Source: CAVXUB01 sp963764805 (GTDB taxonomy: Bacteria; Actinomycetota; Acidimicrobiia; Acidimicrobiales; Bog-793). Taken from it: a stretch of 64,000 bases of DNA. Under the pieces are notes generated by a model. That model was not told the origin of the DNA, ran no database searches, and was given only the letters and a program-made list of their open reading frames with translations. A program made the translations under genes and the position numbers. The stretch lies in contig CAVXUB010000001.1 in the NCBI GenBank assembly GCA_963764805.1, positions 310,001 to 374,000 of the forward strand, in the 5' to 3' direction. Of this stretch, positions 34,155 to 43,736 are shown piece by piece; position 1 is the first letter of the stretch; every line of letters starts with the position of its first letter.

Positions 34155-36291
34155 ATGAACGCCATGGCGCTCGGACTTTTGGCCGTGCCGGCCGGCGCAA
34201 CGACGGTGGTGGCACCCGACGAGGTGGCGCTCGTCTTCGCGTCCCGCACAGGCGCTGCCCACCCTCCCGGTGCCCGCTGACGGCCGGCTCGCCGGCTACG
34301 GCTTCACGGCGGGGGTCACCGGAGACGAGTGCGGGGCGAGCGTGGGAGGAGGAGGTGCCGAGATAGTCGCCGGCACCGACGAGGACGTCTGCGTCTTCTC
34401 GCTCAGCATCACCCTCGACCAGCCGGACACGACCGGGATCTCGTCCTCTGATCCCGCGGAACAGGGTGGGGTGGTATCGGCGGCCGATCGAGTGAGCGGC
34501 TCGGTGACAGAAGGTTCGAATACCGTAGTGATCTCGCCGAACCAGCTCGCCGACGCCGGACACGGAGTCGACTACGCCGTCGGCGTCCCTTCCGGCCAGC
34601 CTGCGGTCCTCGCGCTCTCCGCCGAAGGCTTCTCGCAGTCCTTCTCGCTCACGGCCGGGCGTACCGTCGGGACAGCTCCGCAGGCTCTCTACCGCTCTCG
34701 GGGCGCTTACGAGCTGGCGCTCTGGCCGGAGGTCACGGAGCCGCTCGACGAGAGCTACATCGCGGCCAACTCGGCGCCTGGCCGCGCCGCCGCGATGGAG
34801 GTCACGCTCACCGAGGTCGAGCTCGACTACTTCTTCCCAGGTGACCCGAGCGTGCAGGCTCCGGGGGCTGACGAGGCCTATCTCGGGATCGTCTTCTCGA
34901 CCGCGCAGGAGACCACCCCTTCGGACGTCGACCTGGCGGGCTTCGAACCCGCAGCGCTCTCCGACGTCACCCTCCACCTGCCCGACGGGAGGGTCATCCC
35001 GGCCGAGGCCGTCGTGCAGGACAACATGGACCTGCTGGCGGGCACCTGGGTCTTCGCCGTCCCCGCCGACCTCACGAACGCTGAGATCGTCGTCAGCCCT
35101 GCTCCCCAGCAGGCCGGCGTGGACGTCTTCTCCCGGACCAACGACTACGGACCGGCCGAGGTCAGCTTCGGCCATGCCAGCTGGCGCATTGAGCTCCCAG
35201 GTGGCGTCTCCGGGAGCGCCGGCCAGCCTGCCGCCGAGAGCGGTACCTCTACAGAAGGGCCTTCCCCCAGCCAGACGACGACCAGCTCCACGACGATCCT
35301 GCTCAAGTCGCGCTCGCCCGGTACGGGCGGAGGCGGCTTGTCCGTCCCGGCCAAGGTCGCCGCCGGTGGGGGCGGTTTCGTGGTGGTGGTCTGCCTGATC
35401 GTGCTCCCCATCCGCCGACGCCGGCATACCCGCAAGGGACTGGCGACGACGGTCGCATTCCCGTCGCCACAGGTCCCCCAGCCGCTCGGAGCGCCCACCA
35501 ACGAGCAGCCCCCGCCGGACATGCGAGCCGCCGCGCCGCCCGCGGAGGAACCTTCCGCCGAGCAGAGTGAGCCTTCGACCGCGGCGGCTACGGCGAGCCC
35601 GCCTCGCCTCTCGGTAAAGGTCCTCGGGCCCGTTCAGGTCGACGGCTTCGTCCGTCCACCGGCGCGTCCCACTACGACGGAGCTCGCTGTGTACCTCGCC
35701 CTGGCGGCGCCGGCGACTGTTTCCTCCGCCACTTTGAGGGCAGCCTTCGGCAAAGACGGCCGCGACCTGAAGCCGGCCACTGTCCACAACTACATGTCGG
35801 CTCTGCGTGTGGCGCTCGGATCCGAACGCCTCGTCACCAACGGCCACGAGGGCTTCCGCCTTGAGGGCGAGCTCGACTGTGACTGGGCGACCTTCCAGGC
35901 TCTCCGCGAGCGTCGCGTCGGCGACCGCGTGGCGACCCTGGAGGAAGCGCTCTCGCTCGTTCGGGGCGCCCCCTTCGAGGGGATCCGGTCCAGCCGCTAC
36001 CGCTGGGCGGACGACTACATGGAGTCGACGGCCGCCGGAATCGAGGCGGTCGCCCACGAGCTCGTCGAGCTGCACCGGGCGGCCGGGCGGCGGGAGGAAG
36101 CGGCGGCCGCTGCCACTAAGGGCCTCGTCGCGGTTCCCTCCTCGCTCGTACTGCACGAAGACCGCTTGCGGGCGACCGCCGGCGACCTGCCCCGCTTCCA
36201 GCGGGCCTGGCGCCACAGCGTCGCGGCGCTGCCCGACGAGCGGTACCTCAAGGAGGTATACGCGGAACTGGCGCGCCGACCGGGCGGGTGA
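34155..36291 (+). pseudogene. Membrane-tethered SARP/BTAD-type regulator (frameshift near the signal peptide)
   Basis: The ATG at 34155 gives a signal peptide (MNAMALGLLAVPAGATTVVA); near 34,250 one base shifts the frame and the protein continues ALPTLPVPADGRLAGYGFTA to 36,291. Extracellular part of about 360 residues: two beta-rich domains and a Ser/Thr-rich stalk. One membrane helix follows (VAAGGGGFVVVVCLIVLPI, about 35,355-35,410), then RRRRHTRKG, a Pro-rich cytoplasmic linker, a winged-helix region (LSVKVLGPVQVDGFVRPPAR, then TVHNYMSALRVALGSERLV) and a BTAD-like helical domain (DCDWATFQALRERR, then LVELHRAAGRREEAAAAATK). It could sense an outside signal and control the divergent transfer operon. 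Total length is 3n+1. Confidence 0.7.
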
Positions 36292-36873
36292 GGTCCCCAC
36301 CGCCCGTGTCTGGTCGCCGATCGATCTCCGCATGGAGCGGGATCATGCGGGATCGATCTTTGCGCAAACCTCGACGAAGACCTTTGCGAAAACCTTTGCA
36401 GTGAGCCGACGCACCGCCCTCGAGCTGGAACCATCCGGCATCGAAGAAATTCTCAGCGGGTGGTCCACGAAGCGCCAACGGGGGCCTGATCGGCGATCTC
36501 GCGGGTGCTCGCGATGGTTGCCCTTGCCCCGAAGACCTCTCCTGGGGGGCCCGCGAATGGCGTGGGTGCCACGCATTCGGGGGCGCGGTTGGCAACCGAG
36601 GACGGTAGGTCCGCGATGCTCCCTTGGCCGGCGGCGTCACTGGGATGTACGCGATTGCGGCCGGCACGGTGGACGCGACCCGGCATCTGCGTCGCCCTCT
36701 CCGAGGGCTCCGGCCAGCCTTCGCTCGCTCCGCTCGCTCGTCTGATCTGGGAGGGGCTGCCAGTCGGCTGCGCCTGAGATGGACTTCGACGGGCACGAGG
36801 GCGACAGAGCGGGCTCGCGAGCGGGGAGGGTGGCTGCGATGTTGACGGCCGGGGGTTGGTTCACAGTCAGCTG

Positions 36874-37149
36874 TCATGCGGCTCCGGCTTCGTCGCCCGA
36901 AGGGCGGGGCCAGTCAACGGCGCTCGGCCAAGAGAGCGGGGATACCTGCCGCACGTTGCAGACCTTGCCGTGCTCGATTACCTCGTCGGTCCCCACGCTC
37001 ATGTTGCAGAGGCAGCAGACGTGGATGGCCGTCCAGCGGCTGGGCGCAGCTCCCGAAGGTGACGGTGCCAGCGGGAAGGCCAAGGTCTTGAACTGGGCGG
37101 TCAGCTTGAAGAAGTCGTTCGAGTCGTCTCGGTGCGCTCGGTCGTTCAT
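36874..37149 (-). CDS. Small putative zinc-finger protein
   Basis: 91 residues from ATG 37149 with GAGAGGA eight bases upstream. It starts MNDRAHRDDSNDFFKLTAQF and contains HVCCLCNMSVGTDEVIEHGK followed by VC, giving a Cys-x2-Cys ... His-x3-Cys arrangement that could bind one zinc ion. The last 25 residues are low complexity. Small zinc-ribbon proteins are common in AICEs as DNA- or protein-binding accessories. The start and metal motif are the only evidence. Confidence 0.4.
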   Translation of the reverse strand: MNDRAHRDDSNDFFKLTAQFKTLAFPLAPSPSGAAPSRWTAIHVCCLCNMSVGTDEVIEHGKVCNVRQVSPLSWPSAVDWPRPSGDEAGAA

Positions 37150-37954
37150 CAGGCAGTCCTCTCACGGTGTGCCGGGGCTCTCCACGGCGGATCCGTTGTA
37201 GGGGACGGGCGTACCGATTGACTTACCGATGGCCCTACCGACCGAGCTCTTTCCTGCCCGATCGGACCCTTTTCCGCCGGAGTGCCTTGGGGTGCGGTAA
37301 CGGCACCGATAGGACCAAGCTCGCTGGCGGAACGTGGCGCGGCGAGTCAGGCGCGTTCCTCGGAGAGGTTGAGGCAGCTGAGAAGAAGAGGGGGGATGGG
37401 CGGGGTGACCGGGCGCCGGCTCGCCGGCGACGAGGGATCCGTGGTCTCTCTGCTGAGGATCTCGCTGAGAGTTGTCCCGCCGCTGAGAATCTCGCTGAGA
37501 GGTGCGAAGGTTTCGCTGACGGTCGTGGACGGGCACGGTGTCGAGAGCGAGCGCAGCGTCCCCGCGACTAGGTCGCTTACCGGCCCCCACGAGGTGCTGC
37601 AGGCGCTTTGCCCGCGCTCCCGAGTCAGCACTCGACATCTCGGAACAGCGGAGGCGGGTACCGGCTTCGTCGCTGCTCTTCGCGTCGGCCACTCGCCCGG
37701 CGCCGACCGCTACTCGATCGCCGGTGCGGAGTCGTCCCTCCCCAGCCCGCACGACGAGCCCGTTCATCGCGAAGACCGTGACCCTGTGCGTCACAGCCGA
37801 TGAGAGATCTGACCTCGACGGTCCGAGTGCCCCTCGGATGGGGTCTCCCTCCACACGCAGGACTTGGGCGGCGGGGCCACCCCTCCTTCGTCGGGGCGCC
37901 CCGCCGCCTCTTCACACAAACACGCAGGTCAGGAGGCTGTGAGGACTTTCCTTA

Positions 37955-37978
37955 CTAGCGATCTAGCGATCTAGCGAT
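37955..37978. repeat. Three tandem 8-bp repeats
   Basis: CTAGCGAT is repeated three times head to tail just upstream of the IstB-like start at 38000. These may be part of the left end or control region of the IS21 remnant. Confidence 0.6.
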
Positions 37979-37999
37979 CGAGTGCAGCGGGCAGCTGCC

Positions 38000-38811
38000 G
38001 TGAACGACTCCGTCTCGCCATACGAGCAGCTGGAAGAGGACCTCGGCTACCTGCAGCTCGGCCGTGCCGCCGAGTGCTTCGCCACCCTCTCAGAACAGGC
38101 CAGGGACCAGGGCTGGAGCCACGTCGAGTACCTGGCGGCGGTGATGGCAGAGCAGTTCCTCTGCCACCTCCAACAGACGCCTGCAGGCGCGACTCCGCTA
38201 CGCCCGCTTCCCCTACCGGCGCACGATCGACTTCGACTTCTCGTTCCAGCCGAGCGTCGACGGCAAGCTCGTCGAGGATCTCGCCACCCTGCGCTTCGTC
38301 TAGAGGGCCGATCGATCTGCCTGTTGGGCCAGCCTGGCTGCGGCAAGACGCACCTCGCCGTGGCGCTCGCCACCCGTGCTGTCGAGGCTGGCTACCGCGG
38401 CTACTTCACCACCGCCGAGGACATGGTGCGGACCCTGGCACGGGCCAGGGTGGAGGGGAACTTCACACACAAGCTCCGCAACTACACAGCACCGAGCGTC
38501 CTTGTGATCGACGACGTCGGGCCCCTGCCGATGGCCGTGAGGCGGCCGGCGCGTTCTTCCAGGTCGTCAGCCACCGCTACGACAAGCAGGCACCCACTCT
38601 GATGACGACCAACAGGGGCTTGCCCTCGTGGGGCGAGCTGTTCGGCGACGACGTCGTGGCCGCCGCCGTCCTCGACCGTCTCTTGCACCGCGCCGTCGTG
38701 TTCAACATCCGAGGTCTGACGCGGCGCGTCCGTGAGCACGGGCCGCTCGCCGAGGCGGTGCTCACTGTCGACAAGCCACAGGACCAGACGGGCAAAGGGG
38801 GTGGTCGCTAG
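38000..38811 (+). pseudogene. istB: IS21-family helper ATPase IstB (broken)
   Basis: From a GTG at 38000: EQLEEDLGYLQLGRAAECFA, then in another frame RYARFPYRRTIDFDFSFQPS and LVEDLATLRFV, then Walker A LLGQPGCGKTHLAVALA and Walker B VLVIDDVGPLP, and after a further shift FFQVVSHRYDKQAPTLMTTN and LDRLLHRAVVFNIRG. This order is IstB, the AAA+ target-selection ATPase of IS21 elements. At least two frame changes interrupt it and no IstA transposase is present, so the IS is defective. Confidence 0.8.
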
Positions 38812-38841
38812 CCTCTGCCCCCGAGAGTGCCAGCGACCCTC

Positions 38842-38910
38842 GATCGCGACTTTCGCTGATCGCGGATCGCGACTTCGTGTGATCACAGATCGCGATTTTC
38901 AGTGATCGCC
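38842..38910. repeat. Three 23-bp imperfect direct repeats downstream of IstB
   Basis: Units start at 38842, 38865 and 38888. Each begins GATCGCGAYTT and ends with a TGATC-containing half. Multiple short direct repeats at the ends are typical of IS21 elements, where they are transposase-binding sites, so this is probably the right end of that IS. Confidence 0.7.
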
Positions 38911-38925
38911 AAGGGCGACGACCTC

Positions 38926-39251
38926 TCTCGGCTCGTGCATCACTCCGAAGGGGCATCCAGTACGTGTCGATCCGCTACACCGAGCGGCTGGCCGATGCCG
39001 GCGCGGTGGCGTCGGTCGGCTCCAAGGGCGACTCGTTCGACAACCCTCCTGCCGAGACGATCAACGGTCTCTACAAGGCCGAGCTGATCCACCCCCGAGC
39101 GCCCTGGCGGACCGTCGAGGAGGTCGAGCTCGCCACCCTCGAGTGGGTCCACTGGTTCAATACCGTCCGCCTGCTCGAGCCGATCGGCTACGTCTCCCCG
39201 GCTGAGTTCGAGGGCAACTACTACCGTGAGAAGGCCACATCCGTGGCATGA
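38926..39251 (+). pseudogene. IS3-family transposase, C-terminal fragment
   Basis: The fragment begins near LVHHSE with a frame change, then RGIQYVSIRYTERLADAG, SVGSKGDSFDNPPAETING, LYKAELIHPRAPWRTVEEVE and EWVHWFNTVRLLEPIGYVSP. These are the last third of an IS3/IS150-type DDE transposase including the catalytic Glu region (AETINGLYKAEL). The N-terminal part and both IS ends are missing. Confidence 0.85.
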
Positions 39252-39315
39252 ACACTCAAACCACGGAGCTTTCGCGAAAGTCGGGGCGGTTCACTTCCTT
39301 TACCGCAAGTTTGCG

Positions 39316-41239
39316 CTATGGTCCAAGCGACAAACCCGCGACATACTGACGCAAAGCGATCACATCCTGGGGAATCGATGTTTGGCCCTCCCACAACTTC
39401 ACAACGTGCTGCTCCAATACCGGACCGGAACTGAGTCCAATTGCCGGAGCCATGCTCGAGAGTGTCTGTTTCCCTAGACAACGACGCCACCACTCCGACC
39501 CCGATCGCAACAAGGCGAGCTCAGCTCTGGCGGTTTCTAACGTCTCCCCCCATGTCGACTGTTCGACCGGATCAAATGCCGCAAGCGACTGAGCTTTCAG
39601 AGAAGTCCAATAAGTCGATAGCTCGCTCCACGTCCTGCTAGCGATCGGAACCCTACCGGCTCGAGGCATCTGGCCGGTGTGACGCGAAGCAGCATAATCG
39701 ACAATCCACAGACCAGCGTACCTATCACTCACGTCCCTAATCAACGTCAGGGCCTCGCTTGGATCTCCCCCCGCCCTCTGGAGCAATACAGCAATCGACG
39801 CCGGGTCAAGAAAGACGTTCTCGATCTCATGACAACCCAGCACATGAACACCAGCACGGGCCTCGAGCTGCAGTACATCTTCATCGCTTCGGAAGTCTCG
39901 GTCAATAACGCCGCCAACCCGAAGCTGTTCTTCCGTCTCGCCAGCTAATTCAGCGATCATCGTCAGCCGCCGCAGCACTTCGTCACAACCCCCGCCTTCC
40001 AAGAAGCGATTAGTCTCCGCTTCGCCGCACACGGCATAGAAGCGCTCCCGCTCCCGCGTCTGTCTATCTCCCTCAACGAACACAAACCTTAACCTCGCCA
40101 ACGAGAAAGCGGGAGATCCAATCGCGGCCGACAGGGCAGACAACACTGGTCTCCCGGCAAGGCGGCGAGGCCTGATAACGAGGCGAGTATCAGGCTGTCT
40201 CTCGAAAACGAAGGTTGATTCAGGGCCAGTAACCTCGACTGCCTCCAAGGAGTGAGTCGCGAACCACACTTGGCCCTCACGTATCGTGTCGCGGCAGGAA
40301 TGCCAGCCACGCTCGCAATAGGTCTGGGTTCAGGTGCAACTCTGGTTCGTCAACGAGTAGGAGCCCTCTTTGGAGACGAAAGCGATCTACCTGACCAGTC
40401 AAAAACGCGTATCTCCCGTTCGCCACCGCTGAGGCGTGCAAAAGCCAGATCCAGGCCGGCACTGTTGAACTTCACGGTTCGTTGCGTGCCAGAGGTTTCT
40501 ACGCCAACGAACATCAGGTGGGGAAGCGTCCGCTGCAGGAGGGCCCGATATTCTTCGAAAGGGTCGACGAAGACGGGGTCCGGCCCGCCGGCGGCTCGAG
40601 CAGACCGAGTATCAGCAATGAGTTGAGCGCCGGTTCGTTCTTCGATTCCTACAAGGTACTTCGTCCACTCCTCGTAGAGGGTGCGCGATGGGCGGAACGA
40701 CCATTGCCTATTGAACCCCGGTGCACGATAGTCCTGGCTCCAGATCTCGACGAGTTGCTGCGGCTGGAACTGAGTCGGAGGATAGGCTCTATCAGCGTCA
40801 AGAAACAGATGCTGCGTCTCGTTGCGTGAGCGCAGCTCGTTGATCGCAGCCTGAGCTACCATCAGCGACTCGGCCTCTTCTACAAATCCTTCTGCGGTGA
40901 CGCGTGCCGCCCTTCTCCGTACCTGCTGACAAGACGCATGCGTCCGTCCCAAGACCGCCCAAGCTCATCTAGGCGTTGCTTCGTGGCGGGAAGATCGCCG
41001 ATCGGTACCCGAACCGTCAATGAGAGATCGTGTGGTTCGGCGAACGGATTACCGCGATTCGTCTCGACGCCCTGCGCGATCCCAAGACCATGAGCCGCGG
41101 CCGACAGGAGTTCGAGTATTGCGCTTTTCCCGGTTCCATTCTCGCCGACTAGACATACCAATGGCGCGTCCTCGGGAATTTCGAGATTGACGGCGCGAAG
41201 GTTTCGCCAGTTATCAATCGTAAGACGTAGCACTCGCAT
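39316..41239 (-). pseudogene. OLD-type ATPase-TOPRIM nuclease (frameshifted)
   Basis: From ATG 41239: MRVLRLTIDNWRNLRAVNLE and Walker A LVCLVGENGTGKSAILELLS. A frame change near 40,905 leads to a helical middle and the ABC signature RLSGGEREI. Another leads to LLLVDEPELHLNPDLLRAWL (Walker B) and a third to WFATHSLEAVEV (H-loop). The C-terminal half is a TOPRIM domain: LRFVFVEGDRQTRERERFY (Glu) and GGVIDRDFRSDEDVLQ (Asp-x-Asp). OLD-family enzymes are ATP-linked nucleases used against phage or foreign DNA. No helicase partner (as in Gabija) or small toxin is adjacent. Net length is 3n+1. Lower GC than flanks suggests separate origin. Confidence 0.8.
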
Positions 41240-41583
41240 TGCGAGAGAAGGATAGCCGAACGGAGATCCGTGCTGCCACTAGCCAAATCTAGGCGCCGCG
41301 GCGCCGGCTTCCAATTCGGGACAGCCGATCAAGAAACTCGATGTTCCATCTCCTGCGACACGCAAGTTCAATCTCTTCACTGGAGCCAACTGGCTGACTG
41401 CGGAGACACGGCCAGGATCCTTCTCACCAAAGCAGCGACTCGCGGCGCGCTCGGGCACTACTGACCATGAAGCGGCTCCGCAGGCCAGCAGCTCTCGAAC
41501 TTCGACAGGTTCCGTCGCACCCACCCGCCCCGGTTGCGGTTCCTAGTTCATTGCGCTCGCCGTCCTCGGACGTTGACGACACT

Positions 41584-42760
41584 TAGTGGTCCGTCGCTAA
41601 AATAGCTACGTAGGCTAGAATGTGGGCATGCCGACTATCATCGCTCCCCCGCTGGAGGTGACGGCCGAGCAGCTGTCGGAGCTTCAGGTGCTTGCCAACT
41701 CGACGGGTATGGCTTTCCGCACGGTGCGCCAGGCCAAGGCGCTGCTCGATGCGGCCGGCGGAGTGGCGAACGAGGAGATCGCCAGGCGGGCAGGCGCGTC
41801 GTCCGACACGGTGCGCTCGTGGCGCCGGCGCTTCGCCGACAAGGGTGTGAGCGGTGTCGGCCGGATCGCAAAGGGCAGGGGCCGTAAGCCTTTTCTCCCC
41901 GATGGCACCGTGGCCGAGATAGTCCGGGTGACCCAGCACGAACTGCCGGAGGACGGCACGACGCATTGGACCACACGGACATTGGCCGCGCGTTTCGGCG
42001 TCGGCAAGGACACGATCGCCCGCACCTGGCGGGACAACAGCCTGAAGCCCTGGCAACAGGCCACCTTCAAGCTCTCCGACGACCCGGAGTTCGAGGACAA
42101 GCTCGTCGATGTCGTCGGGCTCTATATGGACCCGCCCAAACGGGCGGTCGTGTTCTCCTTCGACGAGAAGACCCAGGTGCCAGGCGATGGACCGCACCCA
42201 GCCGTCGCTGCCGATAAGCCCGGCCGGGCCGGCACCATGACCCATGACTACAAGCGCAACGGCACGATCGACTTGTTCGCCGCGCTCAACGTCGGAACCG
42301 GCGAGGTGATCACCCACACCCGCAAGAGCCATACGGCGCGACGTTCTGGCCTTCTTCAAGCTCGTCGACCAATCTGTGCCCCGTCACTTGCAGATACACG
42401 TCGTGCTCGACAACCTCTCGGCCCACAAGGCGCCGGAGATCCGGGAGTGGCTCGCCAAGCCCGCCAGAAGGGCCGCTGGCACCTCCACTACACGCCCACG
42501 TCGAGCTCGTGGGTCAACCTCGTCGAGCGATGGTTCAGGGAGCTGACGGACAAGCGCCTCCGACGGGCCGCTTCTCAAGCGTCGCATCGCTCGTCGCTGC
42601 CATCGAGCTGTGGGCGACCCACTGGAACACCGGCCCCAAGCCCTTCGTCTGGCACAAGACCGCCGAAGAGATCATCGAGAAAGTGTCTCGGGCTCGGGCG
42701 GCACTTTATGATGCCAAGGCGAGCGGCGAGGTCCTAAGTCAAATCCGCGACGCACCACTA
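41584..42760 (+). mobile_element. IS630-family insertion sequence
   Basis: Ends are TA-GTGGTCCGTCGC on the left (41584) and the complement of GTGGTGCGTCGC-TA on the right (42760): imperfect terminal inverted repeats flanked by TA, the duplication made by IS630/Tc1-type elements. It encloses one DDE transposase reading rightward. The right end lies seven bases from the stop of the converging two-TM protein gene. Confidence 0.85.
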
Positions 42761-42796
42761 GCTAGGCTAACCCCCGGTAGGCGTATCGATCCCTGA
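41628..42796 (+). pseudogene. IS630 transposase (frameshifted)
   Basis: Starts MPTIIAPPLEVTAEQLSELQ. An N-terminal HTH pair (NEEIARRAGASSDTVRSWRR) is followed by RAVVFSFDEKTQVPGDG with the first catalytic Asp. The second (LQIHVVLDNLSAHKAPEI) is in another frame and the Glu (SSWVNLVERWFREL) back in the first, then a third frame ends with VASLVAAIELWATHWNTGPK. The DDE triad is thus complete but spread over frames, so this copy is inactive as read. The last frame runs slightly past the IS end. Confidence 0.85.
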
Positions 42797-43723
42797 CCAG
42801 AGCACGTAGCGGCTCTTGCGGTCCGCTGCCATGCTTAGCAGTGACTTTAACATGGCCTTTGCGTCGTCGATGCTGTGGTCGTCATCGCTAAAAGTCACGT
42901 CGACGAACTCACCGAGCAGGGTAGTCTGTCCTCTGCGAACATGTGACATCAGAAGAGCGTTGTCGAACAACACAATTGGCTGATACGACTCCGAGCTAAG
43001 CAGGGCCTTATTCAGTGCGAGCGTGTAGATGCCAGCGTTCTTATGCACCTGGAGCAGCTCAAGCATGTCGTTATCCGCGACTTCTTCGGCTGTCACCAGG
43101 AACACTCGGGTATGGCTGACACCAGGATGCTCTCGGGCATGGTCGACGTATCGCATGAAGTATCCCCACCACTCCGGCTGACGCCAGTGAGCTAGGCCGA
43201 GTGCAGCCACGGCGGTCACGGCGGCTTGAGAGGTATCGAGAGCGCTGTTGACGAGGCGGAACTCCTCCTGGCGGTTCCGACAACGGAAGTGCCCGTTTCC
43301 GATGGCTATTGTCGCGGTGGTTTCTTCGTGGAGCCTCGCCACAACTTGCTGATACATGAACGGCTGACGATGTTGTCGAGCTGCACGTGCCGAAGCGAGA
43401 GCACGTTGGACAGAAGACATCAGTTCTGGGTGGTCAGCGAGCTCGAGAGCAGTTGGCAGCAGTTCCTGCTCGAGACGGTCCAAGCGAGTCTGTAGTAACC
43501 GGCTGGCGCGATCCGAGTGGCTTCTCACCGCAATGACCAGTGCGGCAACGACGCTAACGAGTGCGGCCAGTATACGTAGGCGGACGCTATCGCTCGGAAA
43601 GAGTGCTCCGGTGACGCCCACCGCGAGGGACAGGCCAATCGCCATTAGTTCGACGCGACTAAATCCCTGAGGCGGGTCGCCGGCCACTCGGGCTGACTTG
43701 GCTGTCGCAAGGTTATGGTTCAT
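42767..43723 (-). CDS. Two-TM protein with unknown cytoplasmic domain
   Basis: 318 residues from ATG 43723 (MNHNLATAKSARVAGDPPQG). Two membrane helices (ELMAIGLSLAVGVTGALF and ILAALVSVVAALVIAV) are close to the N-terminus, followed by a likely coiled coil (RLLQTRLDRLEQELL) and a mixed alpha/beta domain with SHTRVFLVTAEEVADND, IYTLALNKALL and PIVLFDNALLMSHVRRG. No family is recognised. It lies 13 bases after a D-glutamate-cyclase-like gene and is certainly co-transcribed with it. The layout (membrane anchor, coiled coil, cytoplasmic domain) resembles membrane effectors or sensors of defence systems, but that is only analogy. Frame intact. Confidence 0.65.
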   Translation of the reverse strand: MNHNLATAKSARVAGDPPQGFSRVELMAIGLSLAVGVTGALFPSDSVRLRILAALVSVVAALVIAVRSHSDRASRLLQTRLDRLEQELLPTALELADHPELMSSVQRALASARAARQHRQPFMYQQVVARLHEETTATIAIGNGHFRCRNRQEEFRLVNSALDTSQAAVTAVAALGLAHWRQPEWWGYFMRYVDHAREHPGVSHTRVFLVTAEEVADNDMLELLQVHKNAGIYTLALNKALLSSESYQPIVLFDNALLMSHVRRGQTTLLGEFVDVTFSDDDHSIDDAKAMLKSLLSMAADRKSRYVLWSGIDTPTGG

Positions 43724-43736
43724 TGGTGGCCTCGCT

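Larger units (their letters stand above)
36292..37999. other. Largely gene-poor stretch
   Basis: Between the SARP-like gene and the IS21 remnant only one small plausible gene is seen (36874-37149, minus). Repeated ACCTTTGCG-like words occur near 36,360-36,400, and CGCTGAGA recurs several times between 37,450 and 37,530. Open frames across 37.2-37.9 kb are arginine/serine-rich with no recognisable domain and look like non-coding readings of GC-rich DNA. The region could hold control or replication-origin sequences. Confidence 0.3.

Noticed and set aside
34153..36333. A 726-codon open frame on the minus strand opposite the SARP-like gene
   Set aside because: No domains, arginine/glycine-rich reading typical of GC-rich antisense frames; the plus strand has signal peptide, TM and BTAD features.
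37162..37854. A 230-codon minus-strand gene
   Set aside because: Composition changes along the frame, with long Arg/Gln/Ser runs and no motif; overlapping frames look equally plausible.
38842..38910. CRISPR array
   Set aside because: The three 23-bp units abut without unique spacers and lie at an IS21 end; no cas genes are present anywhere in the window.
39316..41239. Gabija (GajAB) system
   Set aside because: The OLD-type ATPase-TOPRIM protein is present but no UvrD-like helicase gene is next to it.
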